The notes under the pieces are model-generated. The model ran no database searches, had not been told where the DNA came from, and saw nothing but the letters and a program-made list of their open reading frames with translations. This document shows positions 53,825-63,332 of a DNA stretch of 64,000 bases, in pieces (position 1 is the first letter of the stretch; each line of letters begins with the position of its first letter). The position numbers and the translations under genes were made by a program. Location: positions 3,190,001-3,254,000 of the forward strand of contig NZ_AP025028.1 of assembly GCF_003114835.2 (NCBI RefSeq). Reading direction: 5' to 3'. The stretch comes from Leptospira kobayashii. GTDB taxonomy: Bacteria > Spirochaetota > Leptospiria > Leptospirales > Leptospiraceae.

Positions 53825-54238
53825 ATGAATGTGAAACACAGGAACAAGTACGCGCTCGCTTTAGCACTATTAGTTGCATTGACTCTTTTCAATTGCACGG
53901 GAACAAATATCAGAAACTCCGGATTTATAACAGGAATTCCATGGAACACAAACCCGGTTCCCGTGTATGGAGAAGCTTCCTTCGCAAATTACTTTAAAGG
54001 AGGATGGATTTACCACCATGAAGCAACTCCCGGCCCAAACCCCGGACTAGCGAAAGGAGTTAAACGAGGAGAGTCCTGCTCTCATTCCCTCTTTGGTCTT
54101 TGGGCATGGGGAGATTCCAGCATCGATACTGCCCGCAAGCAAGGTAAGATCGAAAAAATCGGTTATATCGAATATGAACATATAGCAGTCATCGCGGTTC
54201 TATATCATGGATTTTGCACAACGGTAGCAGGTGAATAA
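53825..54238 (+). CDS. TRL-like lipoprotein 1
   Basis: A 137-residue lipoprotein (leader LALLVALTLFNC, Cys about 24). The C-terminal half carries the TRL-like signature: GESCSHSLFGLWAWGDSSID, TARKQGKIEKIGYIEYEH, and an ending LYHGFCTTVAGE. First of three tandem paralogues with conserved cysteines in GESC and FC. Function unknown. Confidence 0.8.
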   Translation: MNVKHRNKYALALALLVALTLFNCTGTNIRNSGFITGIPWNTNPVPVYGEASFANYFKGGWIYHHEATPGPNPGLAKGVKRGESCSHSLFGLWAWGDSSIDTARKQGKIEKIGYIEYEHIAVIAVLYHGFCTTVAGE

Positions 54239-54239
54239 A

Positions 54240-54560
54240 ATGAAAAACAAAATGAAATTAATATTATTTAGCCTAACATTACTTCTCGCCACAAACTGTG
54301 CATCAGGCCCGGTAGGAGGATTGCTTTTTTCTAACATTAAATATCCTGGTGCAACTAACGGAACGGACATTAAATCCAATGCCCAAGCCGAAGATTGCAT
54401 TTACAATGTATTGGGTCTTTTTGGTTTTGGAAATTCAGGAGCAGGACAAATTGCAAAAGACAATAAAATAAGCAGAATCGCAACGATCGATTATCGCTCA
54501 TTAAACGTTCTGGTGGGTGTTTTCAGAATGCAATGTACTGTACTAACAGGAGAAAAATAA
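54240..54560 (+). CDS. TRL-like lipoprotein 2
   Basis: A 106-residue lipoprotein (FSLTLLLATNC) with the shared pattern AEDCIYNVLGLFGFGNSGAG, DNKISRIATIDYRSLNVLVG and a terminal MQCTVLTGEK. The ATG at 54240 is preferred over the GTG at 54231 because AGGTG is then at normal spacing. It starts one base after the stop of TRL 1. Confidence 0.78.
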   Translation: MKNKMKLILFSLTLLLATNCASGPVGGLLFSNIKYPGATNGTDIKSNAQAEDCIYNVLGLFGFGNSGAGQIAKDNKISRIATIDYRSLNVLVGVFRMQCTVLTGEK

Positions 54561-54907
54561 TGAAAAATACATTTATCTTAGCAATCATTGGATTTGTTTT
54601 CATCGGATTGGTAGGTTGCACGCACATCAGTGAAGCGGGTTTAATTATTACTGCAAGTACAGAGCATCTGGCGAGTCCGGGCCATCAAAATAATCTAGGA
54701 AGCGGGAAAGTAGTAAAAAGCGGAGAAAGTTGCAATTATGCTACTTGGTTCCTGAATTATAATACGATTTTTCACGGACCAAAAAACAGTATCAATGATA
54801 TTGCTGCCTCTGCCGGAATCCAAAAGATCGCGGTAGTTGACCACAGCAGTTTCAATATACTTGGACCTTTATTTTACAGAAACTGTATCATCGTTTGGGG
54901 TGAGTAA
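54560..54907 (+). CDS. TRL-like lipoprotein 3
   Basis: A 115-residue lipoprotein (GFVFIGLVGC) with GESCNYATWFLNYNTIFHGP, then DIAASAGIQKIAVVDHSSFN and a terminal RNCIIVWGE. Its ATG overlaps the stop of TRL 2 (TAATG), with AGGAG upstream. Third member of the array. Confidence 0.78.
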   Translation: MKNTFILAIIGFVFIGLVGCTHISEAGLIITASTEHLASPGHQNNLGSGKVVKSGESCNYATWFLNYNTIFHGPKNSINDIAASAGIQKIAVVDHSSFNILGPLFYRNCIIVWGE

Positions 54908-54955
54908 CGAAAGAAAGACGGGTTTACTTAAAGGTAGATCTGAGTTGAATTTTAA

Positions 54956-55609
54956 ATGAAAAAACAATTTTCTCTACCTTTAATTACCCTTCTCTTTTCG
55001 GGATGTATCGCTATTAGAGTCTACGTCCCACACTCTTCTCCCGAATCCTCTGATCCTTTGAGAGGATTTACGGAAGAGGAATCAAAAGATACTTCGGCAA
55101 AATCCAAACCGTCTGTTCCATTCGTAACCGTGGAAGACGAAACGGAGAATGGAGAAACGTTCGGAAGAAGATCTCCTTCTTTGTTTTTTTTATCTCCCAG
55201 AAACTTGGAAAACTATTATGGAACACTTCCTCAATTGATTGAAAAAGAAATCGCTCTCAATCCTGGGCTCTATCCGATCAAAGGAAAACATAAAATTACA
55301 ATCCGTCAGTTTTCCTTATTGGCAAATGACATCTGTTATAAGAACATTACTTCAGTAGATTTGCATATTACCGTAGAATCGGAAAAGCCAAAGAAACGAA
55401 TTCTGGATTTCAATCACAACGACTCGCTGGAATCCCGTGTAACGGATTGTACATTCACATTAGCTACCGCACCGGCGTTCTTAGGCTGGGTGATTTATCT
55501 ACCCTATGTTAGTTTTCGGGGAAACAGGGAAGACCAATTGAACCAAATGGGAAGGATTGCAATCCTTACATTCTTTGAGAAATTAAGGGAAAGTCTTCCT
55601 AAAAAATAA
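54956..55609 (+). CDS. Putative lipoprotein
   Basis: A 217-residue lipoprotein (LITLLFSGC, Cys 17). An acidic, Ser-rich linker (about 25-75) is followed by a globular part with two cysteines (NDICYKNITSV, VTDCTFTLATAP) and a hydrophobic stretch (FLGWVIYLPYVSF). No family recognised. It begins 48 bp after TRL 3 and ends 4 bp before the metalloprotease candidate. Confidence 0.65.
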   Translation: MKKQFSLPLITLLFSGCIAIRVYVPHSSPESSDPLRGFTEEESKDTSAKSKPSVPFVTVEDETENGETFGRRSPSLFFLSPRNLENYYGTLPQLIEKEIALNPGLYPIKGKHKITIRQFSLLANDICYKNITSVDLHITVESEKPKKRILDFNHNDSLESRVTDCTFTLATAPAFLGWVIYLPYVSFRGNREDQLNQMGRIAILTFFEKLRESLPKK

Positions 55610-55613
55610 CCGA

Positions 55614-56519
55614 ATGCAAACAAATCAATCTTACCTTTGGCTTAAAACTTTTTCTTTCCTGTTGGTTTCCATTTTTCTTTCCTGCAGTTTTGCCACGGAA
55701 AAAAAGTATACATTCGGTAAACCTTATTATCCACAACAGAATATTTTCAATGAAGAAGACAATCCTCAGTTCGAATCGGGCGAACCTTATATTGTTCTGG
55801 ATTGGATTGGAAATGCTTTGGGTTTTTTATCCAAATTGATCATCAACGATTCCAGAATGTCGAATCATAAGATTTCCGAAGAAACAAAACAATATCTGAA
55901 AAATTACATCATTGAGAACAATATGAAAGATGTAAAAGTTCGATTCAATCAATATGCACCGATCGAAGATCTCAAACAACTCTGGAGATCCGATAACGTA
56001 AATCCTGTTCTCAAGTATAGCCTGGGATTGATCAATTGGTTCTTTAGCGCACTTTTCCCTGCCAGAATATTTTCAGGCTGTCCGATACCTTATGTTTGTT
56101 CAGGAGACCATTACAATCCTTATTCCAATACAATTAATCTTTATAGTGACATACCTACCGTAGTTCTCCACGAAGGAGGACATGCAAAAGATTTCTCCGC
56201 TAGAAAGTATAAATCTTTTTATTCTTTAGGATATAGTGTTCCGTTTTTTGGAGCTCTTTATCCGGAAGCAAGAGCAACTGATGATGCCATTCGATATCTT
56301 CGGTACAAATGTGATCGTAAGGTGGAATTATTAGCTTATAAGACTGTGTACCCGGCTTACTCTACTTATGTGTTCGGACAAATCTTAGGAATAGCATCTG
56401 CGGTTCCAGGTCATATCGTTGGCTCAAGTAAAGCCTCGAAATTTTTGAGAGAAGAGGTTCCAGAGTGTAAGTTAGCTTACGAAATGGAACTCAATCGATC
56501 GGATACCAAACAAAAATAA
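55614..56519 (+). CDS. Lipoprotein with HEXXH zinc-peptidase motif
   Basis: A 301-residue lipoprotein (FLLVSIFLSC) with VVLHEGGHAKDFSARKYKSF at about 183-202: HEGGH is a zinc-metallopeptidase motif. A candidate third ligand is the Glu in YPEARATDDAIRYL about 30 residues later, as in gluzincin-type enzymes. Two nearby hydrophobic stretches (YSVPFFGALY; FGQILGIASAVPGHIVG) may touch the membrane. Last gene of the lipoprotein run. Proteolytic activity is inferred from the motif only. Confidence 0.65.
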   Translation: MQTNQSYLWLKTFSFLLVSIFLSCSFATEKKYTFGKPYYPQQNIFNEEDNPQFESGEPYIVLDWIGNALGFLSKLIINDSRMSNHKISEETKQYLKNYIIENNMKDVKVRFNQYAPIEDLKQLWRSDNVNPVLKYSLGLINWFFSALFPARIFSGCPIPYVCSGDHYNPYSNTINLYSDIPTVVLHEGGHAKDFSARKYKSFYSLGYSVPFFGALYPEARATDDAIRYLRYKCDRKVELLAYKTVYPAYSTYVFGQILGIASAVPGHIVGSSKASKFLREEVPECKLAYEMELNRSDTKQK

Positions 56520-56536
56520 ATTTCAACTAAGATCTC

Positions 56537-57751
<1,215 letters not shown>

Positions 57752-57777
57752 TTTAGAAATCAAACAAGAGGAACAAC

Positions 57778-59097
57778 ATGAAAGTTAATCAAAAAGTCGT
57801 AATTGCAGCACCTGCTCGTACTCCTTTTGCACAAATAGGCAAGGCGCTTTCGCAATATACCGGTCACCACTTAGGCAAAATCGTTGGTGAAGAAGTAATG
57901 AAAAGAAGCGGTTTGAAGCCGACCGATATCGACGGAGTGATCGTGGGAGAAGGATTTTCCAACGCACCAAACTCCGCACGAGTCATCGCAAACCTGCTCG
58001 GTCTTCCGATGGACATTCCTTGTCTTACAGTTGCAAACAACTGCGTATCCGGTTTGGAAGCAGTCGCGGAAGCAACCAGAAGAATCTTACTTGGAGAAGG
58101 AAAAGTATTCCTTGTCATCGGTGAAGAATCTCAAACTTCCATGCCTTTCGTTGTTAAAAATGCACGATTGAATAAAAAAACAAACAGCTTGGATTCACTT
58201 TTAAAACTTCTTCCGAATGATCTTCCTGAAGGTGTAGAAGTTAGAGACACACTCGAAGACGGATTAGGTGACGGCGAAACCAGCTTCGGTATGCAAGTGA
58301 CTGCGGAGATTCTCGCACAAAACTATTCTTTATCAAGAGAAATACAGGACAAGGTAGCATTCGAGTCTTTCAAAAGAGCATTTGAAGCGACTCAGGAAGG
58401 TCGTTACAAACCGTATATTATGGAAGTCAAAGACGATGAAGGGAATCCTCTACAAGCGGATGAGGCTGTTCTACTTCGCGAAGGTCTTGTAAAAAACCCG
58501 ACTCGTATGGGACGCGCTATGCTACTTTTCGACAATCCGCAAATGAAGTTTGACCAGTTCAAAGAAAAGTATGCTTCTTACTTGAAGAAAACTCACGGAC
58601 CTACTCTTTCCATCTTCAATGCTAGCCCTCGTTCCGATGGAGCTGCCGGTCTTATCGTTGCTTCCGAAAAAGCGGCAAAGGCTCTCGGATTGAAATCCGA
58701 AGCACAGCTAAACGGCTTCAAGATGAAAGGCATTGATCCGAACCTTATGGGCCTTAGCCAAGCGGAAGCAACTACTTCCCTTTTGGAAGAACTCGGCGAA
58801 AAAATCGAAAATATGGACATCATCGAAATCCACGAAGCTTTTGCTGCTACCGCTGTCGCTGCTTTGGAAGAGATCAAAAATAGAACAGGATTTGATTGGG
58901 AAAAACGTTTCGATGAAAAGAAGATCAATCCTAACGGTGGTTCTATTGCCATCGGTCACCCGTTCGGGGCGACTGGCGTTCGACTACTTCACAATGCGAT
59001 CATGGACTTTGCAGAGAACAAAGATGCTAAAAAAGTTCTTGTGACTGCTTGTGCACACGGTGGAACCGCAGGCGCAATGATTCTGGAAAGGGCTTAG
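57778..59097 (+). CDS. Thiolase (acetyl-CoA C-acyltransferase)
   Basis: A 439-residue thiolase with the acyl-enzyme Cys89 (LTVANNCVSGLEAVAEA), the His of GGSIAIGHPFGATGVRLL and the second Cys in VTACAHGGTAGAMILE. The extra ~40 residues over a basic thiolase lie in the central loop (about 125-165), as in FadI/trifunctional-type enzymes. It cleaves 3-ketoacyl-CoA in beta-oxidation, the main carbon source route of Leptospira. No FadB or acyl-CoA dehydrogenase is adjacent. Confidence 0.9.
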   Translation: MKVNQKVVIAAPARTPFAQIGKALSQYTGHHLGKIVGEEVMKRSGLKPTDIDGVIVGEGFSNAPNSARVIANLLGLPMDIPCLTVANNCVSGLEAVAEATRRILLGEGKVFLVIGEESQTSMPFVVKNARLNKKTNSLDSLLKLLPNDLPEGVEVRDTLEDGLGDGETSFGMQVTAEILAQNYSLSREIQDKVAFESFKRAFEATQEGRYKPYIMEVKDDEGNPLQADEAVLLREGLVKNPTRMGRAMLLFDNPQMKFDQFKEKYASYLKKTHGPTLSIFNASPRSDGAAGLIVASEKAAKALGLKSEAQLNGFKMKGIDPNLMGLSQAEATTSLLEELGEKIENMDIIEIHEAFAATAVAALEEIKNRTGFDWEKRFDEKKINPNGGSIAIGHPFGATGVRLLHNAIMDFAENKDAKKVLVTACAHGGTAGAMILERA

Positions 59098-59222
59098 CCC
59101 TCTTCCTATTCGATAAAGATAATACTATTTGTTGGCAAAAAGGTGAACTTTTCGAAAGATTTTTTTAGAGATTTGAAATCGGGGTCGTAAATTAAGCCGG
59201 CTCATGATACGAGGAAGGCATT

Positions 59223-59260
59223 GGGTGGCGGGTCTAGTTCCCCACCCAAGCAGGGCGGGG
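59223..59260 (+). promoter_or_regulatory. Leader with two mutually exclusive hairpins before sthA-like gene
   Basis: GGGTGG (59223-59228) can pair with CCACCC (59242-59247), while CCCCACCC (59240-59247) can instead pair with GGGCGGGG (59253-59260). The two stems share bases, so only one forms at a time. Position is 36 bp before the start codon. It may be a regulatory leader or another GC-rich dispersed repeat. Confidence 0.5.
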
Positions 59261-59295
59261 ATACTAAAGATTCACATCCCTTCCCTAGGAGCGCT

Positions 59296-60699
59296 ATGCT
59301 ACACTTCGATCTTATCATCATTGGCGCTGGTCCCGCTGGGGAAAAAGCCGCCGCGAAAGCATCTTATTTCGGCAAAAAAGTGGCTCTCATTGAAATGGCG
59401 GAGGCGCCGGGAGGAGCGGGAGTACATACAGGAACACTTCCTTCCAAAACCTTAAAAGAAACTGCCATCTTTCTATCCGGAAAAAACGATAAAGGTATCT
59501 TCGGAGTAGATAAAGATCTGCGGCGAAACGCTTCCATCGAAGATTTCTATTACCGCAGAGATTATGTGAAACAATCCGAAGTAGATGCGATCAACAAGAA
59601 CATCGAAAAACACAAGATCACTCTTTTTTACGGCAAAGCCGAATTCCAAACCGCTAACATAATAAAGGTGGTAAAAGAAAAAGAAGAACTGATAGGAGGA
59701 GACTTTATTTTAGTCGCTACTGGCTCCTATCCTTTTCGACCGTCTAACATACCATTCGATGGAGAACGGATTCATGACTCGGATACGATTTTAAATCTTA
59801 AACGGTTTCCCAAATCTCTTTGTGTTTTAGGTGCAGGTGTAATCGGTTGCGAATACACTACTATATTCGGCGCAATGGGTATACCTGTTTATTTAGTAGA
59901 CACCAGAGATGAAATCTTACCTTTTTTAGACAGTGAGCTTTCCGCAAGCCTGGTAGAACAAATGCGAAAAGACGGAATCCAAGTTATTTTCAATTCCGGG
60001 CTTGATAAAATCAACTCTCCTTTAAAGGAAGGAGACGATTTTGAAATCGTATTAACCTCCGGAGAAAAACTAAAAGTAGATATGTTTTTATTTGCGGCGG
60101 GAAGAAGCGGCAGAACGGCGGGACTCAAACTGGAAGAGTTAGGTGTTAAAGTAGGAAAGAGAGAAGCTGTGGAAGTGAATGAGCACTATCAAACCAATAT
60201 AGAATCCATCTATGCCGTAGGAGATGTGATCGGTTTTCCGGCTCTTGCCAGCACGAGTATGGACCAAGGAAGAATCGCGGTGACACATATGTTCGCAACA
60301 GACGGATTTGATAAGTTGGCGAGGGTTTTCCCTTATGGAATTTATACTATTCCCGAGGTTTCCATGGTTGGGCTTTCCGAAAAGGAAGCGAAAGAAAAGA
60401 ACATTCCCCACCTAACGGGAAAAGCTCATTACTCCGATATGCCCAGAGGAAAGATATTGGGAGCGCAGGATGGTTTCTTAAAATTGGTTTTCGAGAAACA
60501 AACTCAAATCATCCTCGGTGTTCATATCATCGGTATCCAGGCAACGGAACTCATTCATTTCGGATTAAGTTTGGTAGAATCTAAAAAAACATTAAATGAT
60601 GTTATCTCGATCGCTTTCAACTTCCCGACTTTGCATGATTTATACAAATATGCAGCTTATGACGGATTGGGAAATCTAAGTGGACACAAAATCAAATGA
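59296..60699 (+). CDS. sthA: SthA-like soluble pyridine nucleotide transhydrogenase
   Basis: A 467-residue FAD enzyme from the ATG at 59296, which has AGGAG upstream; a longer start would translate the structured leader. FAD motif IIIGAGPAGEKAAAKA, NAD motif VLGAGVIGCEYTTIFGAMGI and C-terminal dimer domain are present. Where disulfide reductases have CxxxxC, it reads AGVHTGTLPSKTLKE with no cysteine. That excludes dihydrolipoamide dehydrogenase and fits the SthA group, which moves hydride between NADPH and NAD+. Confidence 0.85.
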   Translation: MLHFDLIIIGAGPAGEKAAAKASYFGKKVALIEMAEAPGGAGVHTGTLPSKTLKETAIFLSGKNDKGIFGVDKDLRRNASIEDFYYRRDYVKQSEVDAINKNIEKHKITLFYGKAEFQTANIIKVVKEKEELIGGDFILVATGSYPFRPSNIPFDGERIHDSDTILNLKRFPKSLCVLGAGVIGCEYTTIFGAMGIPVYLVDTRDEILPFLDSELSASLVEQMRKDGIQVIFNSGLDKINSPLKEGDDFEIVLTSGEKLKVDMFLFAAGRSGRTAGLKLEELGVKVGKREAVEVNEHYQTNIESIYAVGDVIGFPALASTSMDQGRIAVTHMFATDGFDKLARVFPYGIYTIPEVSMVGLSEKEAKEKNIPHLTGKAHYSDMPRGKILGAQDGFLKLVFEKQTQIILGVHIIGIQATELIHFGLSLVESKKTLNDVISIAFNFPTLHDLYKYAAYDGLGNLSGHKIK

Positions 60700-61327
60700 C
60701 TCCTGCCCTCTTTGCGATTCTTCCGCGGTACCTTTTTGGAAAGATGAAAAAAGAGGAAACTACTTTCAATGCGAAAATTGCCATTCGGTTTATCTGAACA
60801 AAGATTACCACATAACAAAAGAAGCCGAAAAAGAAAGGTATCTTTTACACAACAACGACATAAATGATCCAAGATACTTGAATTTTTTGACACCGGTCGT
60901 GGAGGCCGTTGAGGCAAATTTTACAAAGGATAAACTCGGACTCGATTTCGGAGCGGGACCCGGCCCCATCTTAGCTAATCATTTAAGACAAAAAGGATAC
61001 TCCGTAAACTTATATGATCTTTTCTTTTGGAACGACCCGACCACCTTACAAACTCAATATGATTTTATCATCTGCACGGAAGTCATGGAACATTTCCAAA
61101 ATCCGAAAAAAGAATTCGAATTATTAAAAAACCTTTTAAATCCAAAAGGGAAACTCTTGTGTATGACGGATACTTTCTCCGAATCCATCGACTTTCCCAA
61201 CTGGCATTATAGACGAGATTTAACCCATATATTTTTCTACCATGAAAAAGCCTTGGAATATATTTCAAGCCGGTTTCAATTTCACTCTTACGAAAAAAAG
61301 GGAAGGCTGATTCAATTTTCGTTATAA
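60680..61327 (+). CDS. SAM-dependent methyltransferase with N-terminal zinc ribbon
   Basis: A 215-residue class I methyltransferase. An N-terminal zinc ribbon (CPLCDSS and CENCHS, four Cys) is followed by the SAM motif LGLDFGAGPGPILANHL and FIICTEVMEHFQNPKKEF. The start is GTG at 60680, inside the sthA gene (20-bp overlap). The acceptor is unknown; zinc-ribbon methyltransferases of this type often act on sugars or small metabolites. Confidence 0.82.
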   Translation: MDTKSNDSCPLCDSSAVPFWKDEKRGNYFQCENCHSVYLNKDYHITKEAEKERYLLHNNDINDPRYLNFLTPVVEAVEANFTKDKLGLDFGAGPGPILANHLRQKGYSVNLYDLFFWNDPTTLQTQYDFIICTEVMEHFQNPKKEFELLKNLLNPKGKLLCMTDTFSESIDFPNWHYRRDLTHIFFYHEKALEYISSRFQFHSYEKKGRLIQFSL

Positions 61328-61359
61328 AAAGATAACACGTAAAATACGATCCAATCCGT

Positions 61360-62643
61360 TCACTCCGAAGTTGATTGTTTCGTATTTCTAATGAGAAAAG
61401 AGGAAATTTCTTCCGCAGCAAGAATATTGCCCTTTTCATTCCAATGAAGATCAAAATCAAATACCAACTTTTCTTTCGGTTTACTTCTGAAAGTTTCCGT
61501 TAACGAAAGAAAAGGGATCGAATTTGTTTTGGAAAAATCACCCAAAGACTTTTCCAAATTCGAAACTCCGGTTAACCAACGTTTTTCGACCGAATACCCT
61601 ACATTTTTTCCCAACTCCAATTTCTCTCTGGAAAATTGAAATTCGCTGGGAACATAAACAAGCAGAAACTCATTCGCATGCTGTTTCGATTCTTCGCGAA
61701 GAGTCCCGATATCTTCGATGAGTTTCTGATACCGTATCTCGCCTTCCCCCGTAAGATCCAAGGATTGTTTGAAATAATTCGGTTCAATCAGTCCGTACAA
61801 TACGTAAAAAGAATTCACCATTCCGGATGCGGCATTCTTTATAATATTCTTATCGATGTTAGTATACCATTTCTCGAAGTTTTCATCGCGAAAACCCGCA
61901 AATTTCCCGAAATCTTTCAGTTGCAACAGAAATCCATCCACCAAAGCTTTCGTTTCTTCTTCCGAATGATTTTTATTTTTATATTTGCTTTTGTTCTTTA
62001 GCTCATACTCAACCTTTGCGGTAAAAGTAGCATCCGCATCCGTTTGTAATGCTTTTGCTTTGGAAGCCATCTGCCACTGCACAAGATATTCAGTTGTTTT
62101 GGGGAATACAAAACCAGCCACCCTAACCCAAGTTTTACGATAAATTCTTTCTCTGGTTTTAATCCAAACAATGGACTTTCCCGATTCAAAAACATCATTT
62201 GTAAAAACACATAGTACGACAACATCAGGTTGAATCCTGTCCTTCAATTGACGAAATAAATTCAGACTGTCTTTGGGTGCATAACCGATGATGCCCGCAT
62301 TTACCAATTCATAATCATAACCTTGTGAACGAAGTTTTTCTTCCACAAGGCGAACCATAGAGTCCTTCTCTTCCACCCCAATCCCGAAAACAAAGGAATC
62401 TCCGAGCATAAGAACCCGTTTTTTCTTTTTAGCGGGAAGTTCCGGATTTCGAATTCCAAGAGAATTGGATTTGGTTAGATATACATAATCGGAGCTGACG
62501 GAGATAAACTCGGTATTCACCGGAAGTTTGACTACATTTTCCTTCTTGGTAAGATCCAATATCCAAAAAGCGAAAAAGTCCAAAGCTCGAAAAGAGAAAA
62601 ATAGAATTAAGATTAAAACAAAATAGAAGAATGTTTTTTTCAT
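61360..62643 (-). CDS. SGNH/GDSL-like hydrolase, membrane-anchored
   Basis: A 427-residue protein with an N-terminal membrane anchor (FFYFVLILILFFSFRALDFF) and a periplasmic SGNH fold. Block I is MLGDSFVFGIGVEEKDS, block II the Gly in NAGIIGYAP, block III VVLCVFTNDVFES, and block V FDLHWNEKGN with Asp and His. It may be an esterase or an O-acetyltransferase of an AlgJ-like kind. A terminator hairpin overlaps its ribosome-binding region. Confidence 0.8.
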   Translation of the reverse strand: MKKTFFYFVLILILFFSFRALDFFAFWILDLTKKENVVKLPVNTEFISVSSDYVYLTKSNSLGIRNPELPAKKKKRVLMLGDSFVFGIGVEEKDSMVRLVEEKLRSQGYDYELVNAGIIGYAPKDSLNLFRQLKDRIQPDVVVLCVFTNDVFESGKSIVWIKTRERIYRKTWVRVAGFVFPKTTEYLVQWQMASKAKALQTDADATFTAKVEYELKNKSKYKNKNHSEEETKALVDGFLLQLKDFGKFAGFRDENFEKWYTNIDKNIIKNAASGMVNSFYVLYGLIEPNYFKQSLDLTGEGEIRYQKLIEDIGTLREESKQHANEFLLVYVPSEFQFSREKLELGKNVGYSVEKRWLTGVSNLEKSLGDFSKTNSIPFLSLTETFRSKPKEKLVFDFDLHWNEKGNILAAEEISSFLIRNTKQSTSE

Positions 62644-62671
62644 AAAAAAAACCCCACCGAAGAGTGAGGTT
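62643..62671 (-). terminator. Terminator of the cytochrome oxidase operon
   Basis: On the minus strand AACCTCAC and GTGGGGTT pair (one T-G wobble) around TCTTCG, followed by TTTTTTT. It lies downstream of the oxidase subunit IV gene, and its T-run ends at the start codon of the SGNH gene. A second hairpin (62682-62707) precedes it without a T-run. Confidence 0.75.
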
Positions 62672-62725
62672 CATTGTTTTTATTTTCCCGCATAAACGCG
62701 AGAAAATAATCTATTAGAGTTTGTT

Positions 62726-63319
62726 TTACTTTCCTTCGAAACCGAAGACAGGAAGCAATCGGGAAGCGATATCTCCTGCAGTAAAAGCGAAGAGTAATGC
62801 CAAGAAAGCAAATGCGGAAAGAAAGATCACACGGTTGAGCATGTTATCATACTTTAAGTGCATAAAGTAAGCCAATACAAAGAAAGCTTTGCAAGTAGCC
62901 ACGCCCATAGCAACGATCATGTTCAATTTGCCCAAATCGTATTGAGCCACCCAAACAGTGATGAATGTTCCCAAAAACAAAGCGAGTAGAACATAAATAT
63001 ATGTCTTGATAGAAATCACATGATGTTCGTGTTCTTCTTCTTCACCACCGTCTCCGTCTTCCACCCACATGGATGCGGAAGCGTGATCTTCCTGGTGTGC
63101 TTCTTCTCCGGTTACAAATTTAAGAAGTTTGTTATCTTTATTTTCTTCTTTGAATTTTGTAACTCGATCCGTTTGAAAAAATTGAGAAAACCAATTCACG
63201 ATGAAAGCAAGCACGGTTGTCTTTGCAATCACCGGAGCAAATACACCAAATCCTAAAAGTGGAGTGGCCACCGCAGCAAATGCGATGAACCAAAGGCTAT
63301 AATTAATTACGTATTCCAT
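62726..63319 (-). CDS. Cytochrome c oxidase subunit IV (CtaF/CoxD-like)
   Basis: A 197-residue membrane protein. Two N-terminal helices (about 5-45) are followed by a charged, His/Glu-rich loop (VEDGDGGEEEEHEHHVISIK) and the three-helix prokaryotic subunit IV domain: YVLLALFLGTFITVWVAQYD, MGVATCKAFFVLAYFMHLKY and VIFLSAFAFLALLFAFTAGD. It is longer than usual (about 110) because of the N-terminal pair. It lies 13 bp after subunit III. Confidence 0.85.
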   Translation of the reverse strand: MEYVINYSLWFIAFAAVATPLLGFGVFAPVIAKTTVLAFIVNWFSQFFQTDRVTKFKEENKDNKLLKFVTGEEAHQEDHASASMWVEDGDGGEEEEHEHHVISIKTYIYVLLALFLGTFITVWVAQYDLGKLNMIVAMGVATCKAFFVLAYFMHLKYDNMLNRVIFLSAFAFLALLFAFTAGDIASRLLPVFGFEGK

Positions 63320-63332
63320 TCTGTTTCGTCCT

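Noticed and set aside
53625..53879. 85-residue upstream extension of the secreted protein at 53205
   Set aside because: It would bury a clear Sec signal and overlap the start of the divergent TRL-like gene.
59221..59295. 25-residue N-terminal extension of the SthA-like protein
   Set aside because: It is encoded by the GC-rich hairpin leader; the FAD motif starts right after the ATG at 59296, which has AGGAG upstream.
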